Counted from the first letter of the stretch, positions 1 to 9,382 are shown. The stretch: DNA of 64,000 bases from Diplonema papillatum (GCA_030068145.1 JAPJBO010000563.1:1-64000), one strand, 5' to 3'. A program made the numbers and translations. The notes: generated by a model from the letters alone, not told the origin.

Positions 1-165
1 GCGGGTTGGCGATGCCATTCAGATGGTTCCGGCGGGTTCCGGCGGGTTGGGAATGCCATTCAGAGGGTTCCGGCGGGTTCCGGCGGGTTGGCGATGCCAT
101 TCAGAGGGTTCCGGCGGGTTGAAAATGCTATCCAGAGGGTTCCGGCGGGTTGCGGCGGGCCGACC
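1..165. repeat. GC-rich minisatellite
   Basis: Four imperfect copies of a unit of about 40 bases built from GATGCCATTCAGAGGGTTCC and GGCGGGTT blocks. It runs off the left edge of the window, so its full length is unknown. No gene is visible in it. Confidence 0.75.
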
Positions 166-237
166 AACCAACCAAGATCAAAAATTTTCGAACGCGCGCA
201 ACGAAGAAACAAAGTTTGGAGTTTATCTACCCTAAGG

Positions 238-325
238 GATTCTGATCAACCACCAAAACACGCTGCCTACGTCTTTTTAGCCTGCGCAATACATTGAGGG
301 GCAACCCACAAGATTGTTAGTACTA
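238..325 (+). repeat. dispersed repeat J
   Basis: A segment of about 88 bases beginning GATTCTGATCAACCACC and ending near AACCCACAAGATTG. Close copies lie at 4562-4648 (same orientation) and 40028-40117 (reverse), with a shorter, more diverged copy at 48984-49050. No coding potential is visible. Confidence 0.75.
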
Positions 326-403
326 AAAAGAAAAAGCCGAACAGTGGATTTTACCCGGTTTTCTACACTAATGCAATTACGGTATGTGCGAGGGTGGAAA
401 ATA

Positions 404-985
404 CGGTAACAGCGCATACATGACGGAAAGCCAGAAGAAGCCGAGGGCCAGCGTGCGGCCGGCCCGGGTGAGTGGTTCGCCGCCGTGGACGTTGAGGAAG
501 GCGGTGCAGGCGTACCAGACCGAGTTCTCGCACGCGTACTTTCCAGTCGGGGCCACGTACGACGACACGCCGCCGCGGTCTGTCACCGGCTTGACGGCGA
601 ACATGTTCTCGAGGACGAAGAACAGGACCGCCGACACCGCGATCACGATCCCGAGGGTCGCCCACAGAGCGTCGCCGAACGGCCGCGTGAACCGGAAAAG
701 CTCTTCTTCGTTCTCCGGCAGCGCGGTGACCAGGATGCTGCTGGTCTCAAGGTAGGGCTGCGTGAAGTCGACGTGCGCCTCGCGCTGCTGCGTGATGCCT
801 GTGTCCGCCACCTGCATGTCGTACTGCCCGGCTTCAACCAGTTCGAGCCCTCGGCTCCACCCCTCGTTCGTGTCGACGTCGTACGTGTACTTGAACTTCA
901 ATTCTTCCGCCAGCTTGTCGAGGAAGTCCACCAGGAACCCTTCCACCGCCCCAGTATCCTCGTTGTACACCACGAACGGGGCGAA
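404..985 (-). CDS. ionotropic glutamate receptor-like gene, exon 4 (S1, M1, pore)
   Basis: This exon encodes the first half of the ligand-binding core of a glutamate-gated ion channel. It opens FAPFVVYNEDTGAVEGF, then FLVDFLDKL and DMQVADTGITQQREAHVDFT, the usual S1 layout ending in the conserved F-T-x-P-Y step. A membrane helix (M1, TLGIVIAVSAVLFFVLE) follows, then a re-entrant pore segment (YACTAFLNVHGGEPLTRAGR) and the start of M3 (LALGFFWLSVMYAL). The acceptor ACTTGCAG precedes TTCGCC at 985, and the phase fits exon 3 (phase 0). A donor GTATTT or GTTACC lies near 404-412; the exact end is uncertain. M3, S2 and M4 are not seen and would lie left of the window. Family membership is well supported; ligand and ion selectivity are unknown. 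Confidence 0.85.
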
Positions 986-1002
986 CTGCAAGTGAATGGG
1001 GT

Positions 1003-1100
1003 ATTTTTAGAAGTTGAAATTCGCTTGAGATTCTATCCCCCGGGTGCTTTGTTTAGAGTGTTGGTTCACCTAGAGATCCGGGTTTAAAGGCTTCCCTGGT
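1003..1100 (+). repeat. dispersed repeat F, copy next to an acceptor
   Basis: Starts TATTTTTAGAAGTTGAAATT and ends in a GATCCGGG/TTTAAAG block. On the minus strand its A-rich end lies about 18 bases upstream of the receptor exon that starts at 985. At least ten related copies occur in the window. Confidence 0.6.
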
Positions 1101-1189
1101 ACCTAGCAGCCTGGTCCCTGGCAACAAACGCTAACATAATACTCTCCTCCTGCCCGTCTTGCTGCTCCGTACTCGCTGCTCTCGTCCTT

Positions 1190-1395
1190 GCTGCTGCGTG
1201 ATGCCTGTGTGTCCGCCACCTGCATGTCGTACAGCCCGGCTTCAACCAGTTCGAGCCCTCGGCTCCACCCCTCGTTCGTGTCGACGTCGTACGTGTACTT
1301 GAACTTCAATTCTTCCGCCAGCTTGTCGAGGAAGTCCACCAGGAACCCTTCCACCGCCCCAGTATCCTCGTTGTACACCACGAACGGGGCGAACT
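1190..1395 (-). pseudogene. partial tandem copy of receptor exon 4
   Basis: Nearly identical to about 790-985 (the first 60 or so codons of the S1 exon, FAPFVV to DMQVADT). After the DMQVADT codons it departs from the parent. It is preceded on the minus strand by repeat F and an acceptor-like CCCAG directly before TTCGCC. It could be a mutually exclusive exon, but it stops short of M1 and the pore, so a dead duplicate is more likely. Confidence 0.75.
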
Positions 1396-1397
1396 GG

Positions 1398-1520
1398 GTA
1401 TTTTTAGAGTTAAAAGTTCGCTTGGGATTCCATCCCCCCGGGTGCTTTGTTTAGAGTGTTGGTTCACTTAGAGATCCGGGGGTTTAAAGCCTCCGGGTGA
1501 CCACGGTCGGAACGGTTCCT
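1398..1520 (+). repeat. dispersed repeat F
   Basis: TATTTTTAGAGTTAAAAGTT followed by the GATCCGGGGGTTTAAAG and TCCGGGTGACCAC blocks. It directly abuts the duplicated exon end at 1396. Bases 1521-1647 beyond it hold no recognisable feature. Confidence 0.65.
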
Positions 1521-1647
1521 TTTAAGGCAGGGAAAATTACAAACATGCCCCCATAGTTTGGCCGACTTTTCAAGTTTGCCCCTGGAAGTTCTTACTTTTT
1601 ACAAACGCTGCCCCATTATAATATATTATTATGTTAACTACTTTTTT

Positions 1648-2066
1648 AAAGTTTGAGAATAGGTCGAGGAAGCGATTTCCCCAATGCCTCCAATCATTCG
1701 CTTTACCTGGCGTAACTCCTGTTTTGGTTCTAGCTATCCTGAGGGAAACTTCGGAGTGAACCAGCTACTAGATGGTTCGATGGGTCTTTCGCCCCTATAC
1801 CCAGCTTTGACGAGCGATTTGCACGTCAACACCGCAACGGACCTCCACCAGGGTTTCCCCCGGCTTCGTCCTATCCAGGCATAGTTCACCATCGTTCGGG
1901 TCCCAACAAGGGTACTTAACCTCAAATCCCTTTCCAGTAAATCAGAATCGGGCTGTGCTGCGTCCTCAAGGATTGGCACATCTGCCTTTCTGTGCGGCTT
2001 GTGGGTTTGACACCCTAAGCCTCGCACACGTGTGAGACTCCTTGGTCCGTGTTTTAAGACGGGTAG
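1648..2066 (-). pseudogene. 28S rRNA fragment 1
   Basis: On the minus strand this reads as the conserved LSU rRNA core. In plus orientation it shows TTTGAGAATAGGTCGAGG, CATTCGCTTTACC, TAGCTATCCTGAGGGAAACT, CCAGCTACTAGATGGTTCGA, TTTCGCCCCTATACCCAGC, AGGCATAGTTCACCATC and GACTCCTTGGTCCGTGTTTT. These are in rRNA order for about 420 bases, with scattered changes and no flanking rRNA. It lies in intron 3 of the receptor gene, so it is a dispersed fragment and not a working rDNA unit. It retains the intact site at 1764-1766 that is interrupted in fragment 2. Confidence 0.9.
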
Positions 2067-2185
2067 TAGAACCACTATATTTACTAATTCTTACAAACAT
2101 GCCCCTTGATAGTTCTTACTTTAAGGTATCGAATGCTAGTGCGCGTATCGGTATTGTATCTGCGTGTGTCATTCTTGTCTATTGC

Positions 2186-2275
2186 GGACAAGAACAGGAC
2201 CCCGCCGACGCCACGATCACGATCCCGAGGGTCGCCCACAGCGCGTCGCCGAACGGCCGCGTGAACCGGAAAACT
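2186..2275 (-). pseudogene. second partial copy of receptor exon 4
   Basis: About 85 bases that match 618-702 (the codons around the start of M1) with small differences, including CCACGATCACGATCCCGAGG. No flanking exon sequence was copied. It shows that the S1-M1 exon has been sampled more than once by local duplication. Confidence 0.7.
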
Positions 2276-2294
2276 TGTGACTAGTAAAACGGTG

Positions 2295-2440
2295 GTCCAC
2301 TCTCGGAAGCTGGAGTTAAAGCTGGAGTTAAAAGCGGGGGCACACCCGCTTTTCGGGTGTAGATTTACACGTATTTTGGTTGTGGAACACCCGCTTTTCG
2401 GTTGTGATCCGCCCACACATAACGCCAGCTTCTGAAGCTG
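2295..2440. mobile_element. hairpin-rich short element G, copy 1
   Basis: Bounded by GAAGCTGGAGTT and GCCAGCTTCTGAAGCTGG, with internal ACACCCGCTTTTCGGGTGT stem-loops. Related copies lie at 6296-6400 and, reversed, 61845-61990. The size, lack of coding and palindromic ends fit a MITE-like element; no target duplication could be set with confidence. Confidence 0.5.
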
Positions 2441-2639
2441 GACCATGTGTAGAAACCCCCCCTGCAAAAGAAATGCGTAGTTTTGTTGTATTATTTTACT
2501 TGTTAGTTGTCGACTACTTTTTTTGTATTGAGGTGTCATTCAGATGTAAATCCAAAGCCGCCCACGTCAAATTTTGTTAAGCAGCGGCTGCCAAAACTTG
2601 CCGTGACACCTATGATCAAAGAAAAGAAGAAAAAGGCCG

Positions 2640-2812
2640 CTCCTGGTCGAGGAACGTGACGGTCAACCACAGCTTGCAAAGCTTGAGTCGGAAGCAGCAC
2701 AGTGCCACAACCCCGTCCGCTCTGCCCGTCTCGACGAGCATGTGTTCAGCGCGAGCGCCAAGCCCCAAGGTGCGCCACGCCTTGATGCTTTAGTTTGGGA
2801 AATCGGGCCCGA
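2640..2812 (+). repeat. dispersed repeat C, copy 1
   Basis: Contains GTGACGGTCAACCACAGCTT, CAGTGCCACAACCCCGTCCG and CGCCAAGCCCCAAGGTGCGC. Further copies lie at 6492-6700, 6800-7082, 58935-59215 and 60675-60957 (the last two reversed). The family is 200-290 bases long. In reverse orientation it ends in a T-run after GGAGCGGCC. It is non-coding as far as can be seen. Confidence 0.75.
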
Positions 2813-2815
2813 GCT

Positions 2816-3235
2816 TACCTGGCGAGTTTTAGGTCAAACTCGGTCAAAGTCTGGTAGTCTAAAACTAGCACGCAACGTTACCAGTAACGCCTCCCACAGC
2901 AGCTGGCAGTAGCCTGGGAACCCCAGCTGCACACGCTGCTCTGTTCACTGTGCATCAACCCGTCTCAGATCGCACGGCACCCTGTCACAGTGCTTCATGC
3001 AGAAGTGTGGCTTCGGAGCGCCGGTTCTGCCTGCCGAGGCTGGCCAGATCCGAAAAATGAGGTTGAAAAATTCTTGTCAAGCAAAATTTAGAGTTACAAG
3101 CAAGATTTTTTTGACTGGTTACGATACTGGGTCACAAAGAGGAAGCAAAAGACGCACACCAAATGTGACATTAGGGGGGCCCACGCAAGGCAAGCTACAG
3201 TGGGGCAATTTGGGACAAAAATTATGAGGGCTTCT
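2816..3235. other. no recognisable feature
   Basis: This stretch of about 420 bases has no motif, rRNA similarity or internal repeat that I recognise. Short open frames are present but have no coding signature. Confidence 0.4.
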
Positions 3236-3239
3236 TAAC

Positions 3240-3805
3240 CGCGTTTCAGCCGGAAAACTCATGCAAAACCCCCAAAAAACACTACTGTGGAGTAGCTAGG
3301 GTAGGAAGGTGGTTCAGCCCTCGGATCGAACACCTTCTCAAAGAATTTCCTGCTCGGCACAGTGTCCCCTGGGCAACTACCATGGAAAAAGGGGAATTTC
3401 ACAGGAAAGTAGATCTAATCGCGCATTCGAGGGAGATGCTTCATGCAAAACCCCCCAAAAAATACGACTGTGGAGTAGTTAGGGTGGTAGGAAGGTGGTT
3501 CAGCCCTCGGATCGAGCATCTTCTCAAAAGTCTCCTGCTAGTGTCCCCTGGGCAACTACCATGGAAAAAGGGGAATTTCACAGGAAAGTAGATCTAATCA
3601 CGCATCCGAGGAGATTCTTCATGCAAAAACCCCAAAAAACACGACTGTGGAGTAGTTAGAGTGGTAGGAGGTGGTTCAGCCCTCAGATCGAACATCTTCT
3701 CAAAAACTTCCTGCTCGGCGCAGTGTCTCCTGGGCAATTACCATGGAAAAAAGGGGACTTCACAGGAAAGTAGATCTAATCGCGCATTCGAGGGAGATGC
3801 TAGAC
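3240..3805 (+). repeat. three-copy tandem repeat of about 180 bases
   Basis: Three units each contain ATGCAAAACCCCCAAAAAA, GGTGGTTCAGCCCTCGGATC, CCTGGGCAACTACCATGG and CAGGAAAGTAGATCTAATC. Small indels separate the copies. No coding role is seen. Confidence 0.85.
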
Positions 3806-4063
3806 CAAATCTTCGGAGAAACGAAACGAAGTTGGCTATTTGAGGAATATGGAACTGGAATTCTGGAGAAAATGGCTTTTTTGCCGCAGTTTCTTTTTGC
3901 CGGCTTGCTAAATAATGGTTTCCATGCCGTACAAGGAAGACCAAGCCGGCCGTTTCCTGTGTCACATCGTTTTCCGGATGCCTCGATAAGTAGCATGCCA
4001 TGCAAGACGGAGCCGGCACTTTCGCAAACCACCAAAAGCCAAGGGACAGAACAGGGCACGTTT

Positions 4064-4432
4064 TCAAAGGGGCTTCCCCGGCGTAGTTCGCTTCCTCCTC
4101 GGTGGGGAGGACGGGCCCTGCGAGGCGCGGGCACGCTTCTTCTTTTCTTTTGCTTCGCCCCGAGACTGCTCGTTGTTTGCCATCATGGTTCGAACTTCTT
4201 CTTCGAGCTCTCCAAAGTGAGGACTCAGCACCTCGACCAGGACATCCTTCTTCGAACGTTGAGTTGGCGGAGCTGCTTCACACACTTTGGCTAACTCCAA
4301 GAGCTGGCTCAGACACAAGGACTCGAGGGCACTAATTTGAGACTCTTCTTTTGTCCACTTCATCATGGCACTCACTGCTCGCCGCTTCACCACTTCATGC
4401 CTTGCTGCGCTTAGCCACTTCATCGTCGCCAC
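4064..4432 (-). CDS. unassigned reading frame with SAP-like segment
   Basis: A 122-codon frame that starts with ATG. Residues about 40-75 (LCLSQLLELAKVCE, then QRSKKDVLVEVLSPHF) have the helix-turn-helix spacing of a SAP DNA-binding motif. The C-terminal third is basic and rich in K, R, S and P, like a nuclear localisation tail. It lies inside intron 3 of the receptor gene on the same strand, so it could be part of a mobile element, a nested gene or chance. No partner exons were found. Confidence 0.35.
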   Translation of the reverse strand: MATMKWLSAARHEVVKRRAVSAMMKWTKEESQISALESLCLSQLLELAKVCEAAPPTQRSKKDVLVEVLSPHFGELEEEVRTMMANNEQSRGEAKEKKKRARASQGPSSPPRRKRTTPGKPL

Positions 4433-4561
4433 TTCATGCTTTCCTGCGCCAGTTCACCACTTCGAATTTTGCTCAAAATTTGGCCTAAACATGACGGATC
4501 GCACGAAGCAAAATCTATGACACGTTTTTGTGGAATGAGTGATACCCTGCGTAGATTCAGG

Positions 4562-4648
4562 TGAGGAATTCTGATCAACCACCTAAACACGCTGCCTTCG
4601 TCTTTTTAGCCTGCACAATACATTGAAGGGCAACCCGCAAGATTGTTC
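4562..4648 (+). repeat. dispersed repeat J
   Basis: Near-identical to 238-325, ending at the GATTGTT step. It directly precedes the formin-like exon on the plus strand. Confidence 0.75.
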
Positions 4649-4649
4649 G

Positions 4650-5445
4650 GTCGCGGGGAGCGGCATGTGCCCTGGCGTCTGCGGCGGGGGCGTGGCCGAG
4701 ACGAGCGGAGCAGGTCCACGAACTCGTCCACGGTGGCGGACAGAGCCGACGCGACCGCCAGCCACGCGAGGACCCACTGGGCCACGCCTTCGGGGGGCGC
4801 CTCCTCGTCCGTGTACCCCAAGGCGCCCAGAAGGCGCCTCCTCGTCCGTGTACCCCAAGGCGCCCAGAAGGCGCCTCCTCGTCCGTGTACCCCAAGGCGC
4901 CCAGAAAGCGCCTCCTCGTCCGTGTACCCCAAGGCGCCCAGAAGGCGCCTCCTCGTCCGTGTACCCCAAGGCGCCCAGAAGGCGCCTCCTCGTCCGTGTA
5001 CCCCAAGGCGCCCAGAAGGCGCCTCCTCGTCCGTGTACCCCAAGGCGCCCAGAAGGCGCCTCCTCGTCCGTGTACCCCAAGGCGCCCAGAAGGCGCCTCC
5101 TCGTCCGTGTACCCCAAGGCGCCCAGAAGGCGCCTCCTCGTCCGTGTACCCCAAGGCGCCCAGAAGGCGCCTCCTCGTCCGTGTACCCCAAGGCGCCCAG
5201 AAGGCGCCTCCTCGTCCGTGTACCCCAAGGCGCCCAGAAGGCGCCTCCTCGTCCGTGTACCCCAAGGCGCCCAGAAGGCGCCTCAGCCCCGCCTCCGCGG
5301 TCCCCTCGACGTCGCGTGCGACCTTGAGTACCGCTGCGAGTCGGCGGTTGTTTGCGGTGAATGATAGAAGGGACGGGACATCAGTCCCGACCACCCTCTT
5401 CACCCAACTCACCGCGCCCGACCTGTCGAGTTGCTTCGCCACTAA
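4650..5445 (-). CDS. formin FH2-like exon interrupted by a minisatellite
   Basis: On the minus strand the unique sequence on both sides of the 37-bp array reads as one open frame. The upstream part contains SWVKRVVGTDVPSLLSFT and AAVLKVARDVEGTAEAGL. The part after the array contains PEGVAQWVLAWLAVASAL and DEFVDLL. The order resembles the C-terminal part of formin FH2 domains, where an xLVKxxxxxxPDLLxF step is followed by a long helix, a YFGED-type loop rich in acidic residues and P-E-E-F/V. The array sits in that loop and begins and ends with the same GYTDEEAP codons. It may be an exon of another gene or a captured fragment within the receptor intron. The FH2 call is tentative. Confidence 0.4.
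4797..5285. repeat. 37-bp minisatellite, about 13 copies
   Basis: Units of 37 bases (CCTCCTCGTCCGTGTACCCC plus AAGGCGCCCAGAAGGCG) repeat about 13 times and are almost identical. As 37 is not a multiple of three, successive units fall in different frames and three units make a 37-codon period. The array is free of stops in several frames on both strands, which creates long spurious open frames. Confidence 0.95.
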
Positions 5446-5545
5446 ACCCAGATTTACCTGTGTTTCGTGTGGGCTACAGCACATTTACCTCCTTTGATCT
5501 ATCGCAACTGGCAGTCTCCTCAAGCATTTCCTACAAAGCAGGTGC
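5446..5545 (+). mobile_element. SINE-like repeat A, truncated
   Basis: Carries TTTCGTGTGGGCTACAGCAC, TCGCAACTGGCAGTCTCCTC and CATTTCCTACAAAGCAGGTG, the 3' half of family A. Fuller copies lie at 21755-21970 and 30953-31155. Confidence 0.7.
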
Positions 5546-5567
5546 TGGCAGTGCTCCCGCTAAGGAA

Positions 5568-5656
5568 AAACCCGGAGGAATTCCTCAAAAAAAAAAGTTG
5601 CTGAAAAATGCCCGGAGGAATTCCTCCGGGGGGCCCTGAGGAATTCCTCCGGCCTG
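5568..5656. repeat. cluster of GGAATTCC palindromes
   Basis: Three closely spaced copies of GGAGGAATTCCTCC or shorter forms; one is the perfect 18-base palindrome CCGGAGGAATTCCTCCGG. An A-run separates the first two. Confidence 0.8.
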
Positions 5657-5901
5657 GTACCTGGGCGTAGGAATGAACCCGTGTGGGTGTAGCTCGCGAC
5701 TAGTCTGATGATGAAGTCTTTGCAGAATCGTTCTACCTCGACTTTGGCATGTGCGGCACGGACTGGCCTAGTGGCCTCAAAAACTTCCGCGCCTGGGGCA
5801 CAAGAGATGGCTGATGGTACGAGCATCTTGTCACATTTGGCGTCAAAACTGACTGAGTCCAACACAAAACTGTGAAGAGAGGAGGACAGTGCTATCCTCA
5901 T
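5657..5901 (-). CDS. possible exon, unknown product
   Basis: An ATG at 5901 opens a frame reading SSSLHSFVLDSVSFDAKCDK and then VEVERFCKDFIIRLVASYTH. Composition looks like an ordinary soluble protein and codon use is mixed. The frame runs into the palindrome cluster, so its 3' end is unclear. No family was recognised; it could be chance. Confidence 0.25.
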
Positions 5902-6009
5902 GCTTATCAGGAGTTCTTATGTTCTCAAAGACTATACTCTTTGGGCAGACCGCTCTGACAACGTGCCAGTTTTCGGGATCTTCGTACCGCCCCTGACACG
6001 AAAGCCTCC

Positions 6010-6110
6010 AATTTTTTTCCGCGCCTGCGGCGCAGGTATTCTTGACTATGTAGGACTATCTCATTATTTGCTCGTTTTGTTCAAAGTGTCCACCGGCAAA
6101 GGATTCATAT
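6010..6110 (+). repeat. repeat K with GCCTGCGGCGCAGG stem
   Basis: TTCCGCGCCTGCGGCGCAGG followed by a segment containing CATTATTTGCTC and a GTTCACAGTGTTCC-like block, shared with 8310-8430. Other copies of the stem alone lie near 8507 and 8597 and a degraded one near 5755. Confidence 0.6.
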
Positions 6111-6295
6111 CAAATTTATATATAGGTGCTGAAGACTGGCAGAGTGCAGTGATATCCCGGCATGAGATCTCGCTTATGAGGATTTCTAGTGCTCAACCAC
6201 TGCAGTAGCATCTACTACTATCTAGATAATGCACTGCACGAACAACATGAAATTGCTGGCGTTTGCTTCCTCCGACATGTCGGAGGTTGGCGATG

Positions 6296-6400
6296 GGATA
6301 CAATCTCAGAAGCTGGAGTCAAAGCTGCAGTGAAAAAAGCGGGTGCGGTGCGGATTCACACGCAATTTGGTTGTGGTGGAGCAACCCCTTTCTAACCCCA
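6296..6400. mobile_element. short element G, copy 2
   Basis: Begins with the same TCTCAGAAGCTGGAGTCAAA block as the other G copies and contains AAAGCGGGTGCGG and an ACACGCAATTTGGTTGTGG block like that at 2370. Diverged and incomplete. Confidence 0.4.
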
Positions 6401-6491
6401 GCTCACCGTGGGTGACAGACACTGCTAAAAAAAGCGCGACACCGCGACAGCACCAGAAGAAGAAAAGAAAAAGAAAAAGAAAAAGAAAAAT

Positions 6492-6700
6492 AAAAAGGCC
6501 GCTCCGGGTCCAGGAACGTGACGGTCAACCACAGCTTGCAAGGCTTGAGTCGGAGGCAGCACAGTGCCACAACCCCGTCCGCTCTGCCCTGTGGCTGACG
6601 TCTCGACGAGCTTATGTTCAGCGCAAGCGCCAAGCCCCAAGGTGCGCCATGCCTTGATGCTTTAGTTTGGGAAATCGGTAGCCACTTGACGCGACAGCAC
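6492..6700 (+). repeat. dispersed repeat C, copy 2
   Basis: Preceded by an AAGAAAAAGAAAAAG tract, then the C-family body including CGTGACGGTCAACCACAGCT and GTTCAGCGCAAGCGCCAAGC. Repeated again, with the same purine tract, at 6800-7082. Confidence 0.8.
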
Positions 6701-6799
6701 CAAAAAAAAAAAAAGACTTTTCCTGATTTAGGCTTCCTCCGGCATTTCGGAGGTAAGCGGGAGCACTGGGTCTTATACAGAAGAAGAAGAAAAGAAAAA

Positions 6800-7082
6800 G
6801 AAAAAGGCCGCTCCCGGTCCAGAAACGTGACGGTCAACCACAGCTTGCAAAGCTTGAGTCGGAGGCAGCACAGTGCCACAACCCCGTCCGCTCTGCCCTG
6901 TGGCTGACCGTCTCGACGAGCTTGTGTTCAGCGCAAGCGCCAAGCCCCAAGGTGCGCCACGCCTTGATGCTTTAGTTTGGGAAATCGGTAGCCACTTGAC
7001 ACGTAGGCCCGTGGCTCTGCAGTACCGCCGAACACGTGAAGCTTGGCTCCCGTGTAGCAGGCTTTCCCTGGTACCGGGTCTT
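6800..7082 (+). repeat. dispersed repeat C, copy 3 (longest)
   Basis: Same body as copy 2 plus the extension CCCGTGGCTCTGCAGTACCG and ACACGTGAAGCTTGGCTCCC, which is also present in the reversed copies at 58.9 and 60.7 kb. This may be close to the full-length unit. Confidence 0.8.
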
Positions 7083-7094
7083 ACAGGGGACTTT

Positions 7095-7140
7095 AAAAAC
7101 CCGGTGTCCCGGTGTCAGACACCGGGAAAACCCGGTGTGT
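7095..7140. repeat. CCCGGTGT hairpin
   Basis: CCCGGTGT-CAG-ACACCGGG is a perfect eight-base-pair stem with a three-base loop. A related ACACCGGGTTTT pair lies at 8937-8970. Confidence 0.65.
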
Positions 7141-7173
7141 CAAAAAAAGAGGGGAAAAAAAAAAAGTCGGAAA

Positions 7174-7391
7174 ATTTGTTCTTCGCTTACACCACCGTGT
7201 GTTGTTTTCTCACTCAGGATTTTTTGACCTGTTGTGTTTGTGTGATTTGTCGTGTAGGGGTAGACCCGCATGACCTCACGTCCGTTCAACACGTGGTTCG
7301 GTAGTTACAGCACTTGGGATCCCTTCTGTTCTTTGTCGGGCAGCATCGTCGAGCATTTCCTTTCAAGCTGGCGCTTATGTAAAAAAAAAAA
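7174..7391 (+). mobile_element. SINE-like repeat B, copy 1
   Basis: About 215 bases ending GCTGGCGCTTATGT followed by an A-run. Copies lie at 31243-31455 and 58374-58505. The 3' portion shares TACAGCAC and a CATTTCCT..AAGC.GG.GCTTAT block with family A, so both may be moved by the same LINE machinery. No clear Pol III boxes were found. Confidence 0.7.
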
Positions 7392-7399
7392 TTTCCAGA

Positions 7400-8260
7400 T
7401 TTCTGTTTTGTCACTGTGTAGGCTGGAAATTTTCTCGTGGAAACTACCGGCGGAAATTTCTTTCGTGGGAAGGGAACTGGTGTGGTGGAAAAATTTCTCA
7501 CGACAGAAAACTGGTGGAAACTTTCTCGTGGAAACTACTGGCGGAAATTTCCTTTGTGGAATACTGTTGGTGGAATTTTTCTCACGACAGAAAAGTGATG
7601 GGAATTTTCTCGTGGCGGAAACCTGGCGGAAAGTTCTCTCGTGGCGAAAACCTGATGGAAATTTCTTTCGTGGGAAACTGTTGGTGTAATTTTTTCTCAC
7701 GACAGAAAACTAATGGAAATTTTCTTGTGGCGGAAACCGGTGATGGAAATGTTCTCGTGAAAACTACTGGCGGAAATTTGTTTCGTGGGAAACTGGTGGT
7801 GGAAATTTCTCTCGTGACAGAAAACTGGTGGAAAATTTCTCAAGGCGACAGCTGGTGGAAATGTTCTCGTGGAAACTACTGGCGGAAATTTCTTTGTGGA
7901 ATACTGTTGGTGGAAATTTTCTCACGACAGAAAACTGATGGAAATTTTCTCATGGCAGAAACCACCGGCGGAAATTTCTTTCACGGGAAGCTTGGCGGAA
8001 AACTTTTCGAACAGAAAAGAGCTGCACCCTCTCACTTTTCTCAACCCCCCGCCATACTCAAGCCTCTACGGTCAACCGGAGACTTTAAAATACCGACCTT
8101 CTAATCCGCAAATAACGCTAGAAATTGAAATAAACGCTAGAAATTGTTGGTGGATATGGTTTCTAACGGAACCCATCAGAGGAAATTTCTCGTGGCAGAA
8201 ACCTGATGGAAAAAATCTTCTCATAGCAGAAACCACCGGCGGAATTTTCTTTCACGGAAA
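7400..8260 (+). repeat. irregular minisatellite of GGAAATTTYCTCGTGG blocks
   Basis: Dozens of imperfect blocks (GGAAATTTTCTCGTGGAAAC, CACGACAGAAAACTGGTGG, ACTACTGGCGGAAATTTC) follow one another without a fixed period. A non-repeat patch at about 8010-8130 breaks the array. No gene is present. Confidence 0.85.
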
Positions 8261-8299
8261 ACTGTTATGCGATCTTCGTACTTAGCTGGCTGGCCAGAA

Positions 8300-8640
8300 A
8301 GGCGCTAAAAAAAATTCCGCGCCTGCGGCGCAGGTGTTTTGGCTGAGAATCTTTTCCGTATTGGGGCTACGCATTATTTGCTCATTCTGTTCACAGTGTT
8401 CCACCGTGGCAGGCAATGCAGGGGCGTTGTGCAGGACGAAAACCTGCTGCAGCCGGTGACAAACCAACGTGTTTCCGTCCATCTGTTTAGCTGTAAGTAC
8501 CGTCAAAAATTCCGGGCCTGCGGCGGACAGGTCAGCCAACCTAGTTGTGACGAGCCGCCCTAGTGCCCATCTGCTTTGATCCGTATGACCGTTTAGAAGT
8601 TTCCGCGCCTGCGGCGCAGGGCTCCTTAAGAAACACAAAA
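8300..8640 (+). repeat. repeat K cluster
   Basis: Three copies of the GCGCCTGCGGCGCAGG-type stem-loop (about 8313, 8507, 8597), the first with the flanking CATTATTTGCTCATTCTGTT block also seen at 6060. Bases 8641-9000 hold short diverged repeats and nothing else recognisable. Confidence 0.6.
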
Positions 8641-9038
8641 CCGCCACAAGAAGAGTTGCTGGATCGGTGTTCCGGAGTTTAACGCTGGTTCAATCGTGCA
8701 CCAGAGGCGGCACACGCACGCAGAAGCCAAAAGGTGACTCACTACTACAAAATAAATCGCTGCGCGGGCAGGTCTCCCCCCACCCGAAGCGTCAACACAG
8801 CCTACTGTGCGGGTCGGGGCTACAGTAGGGTCACCGCTGAATGCCGTGTGATTCCCAAAACCCCGGTTTAGAGCGTAGATTTTCGTCCCAAGGCATCCCT
8901 GCTGCCCAAGTGTTGGAAAAAAAAAATTTGACCTCACACCGGGTTTTTGGCTGACACCGGGTTTTCCGCTCCAACCCCCAAACTTTTAAAGACCCCTGGG
9001 GTCTTATACAAAAAAAAAAAAAAAAAAAAAAACCGGAC

Positions 9039-9307
9039 CTCGATGAAAAGGATGTGCAGCTGCTGCCCCGCCAGGAGCTGGCCCGACGAAGGGGCGAAGT
9101 CGCCCGGCCACGCGATCGCGTCGGTGTGGGCCACGACGGGCGAGTCGGGCGACGCGAATATGCCGACTTGCCTCCACCCGACCTTGCTGCCGGTGGTCTC
9201 CTGCAGGTTGACCAGCTCGAATGGGTAGTTGTCCGCCTGCAGCTTCAGCACGCCGGCAGCGCCGTTTGGGTCGTCGATCTGGTCGAGTGCGGCCAGCATT
9301 GCGGGGC
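9039..9307 (-). CDS. ionotropic glutamate receptor-like gene, exon 3
   Basis: This exon encodes the end of the amino-terminal ANF-receptor domain. It reads GPAMLAALDQIDDPNGAAG, NYPFELVNLQETTGSKVGW, then VGIFASPDSPVV and DAIAWPGDFAP, the usual closing strand of this fold with its W-P motif, and ends HILFIE. The acceptor CACCGCAG precedes position 9307 in phase 1, continuing exon 2. The donor GAG/GTCCGG at 9039 is phase 0 and joins FAPFVV of exon 4. The intron begins GTCCGG and then runs straight into a long T-run and TTGTATAAGACC, the reverse complement of a SINE-like tail. Confidence 0.85.
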
Positions 9308-9382
9308 CTGCGGTGTTTGGAGGGGGTTGTTGTGTTGGAACTAGTTCGGGGTTTAGACATAGTGATGACGTATCTGTGTTGG

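Noticed and set aside
4575-5497. Long open frames of 200-290 codons on both strands
   Set aside because: They are generated by the stop-free 37-base array; only the flanks on the minus strand look protein-like, so I kept just that reading.
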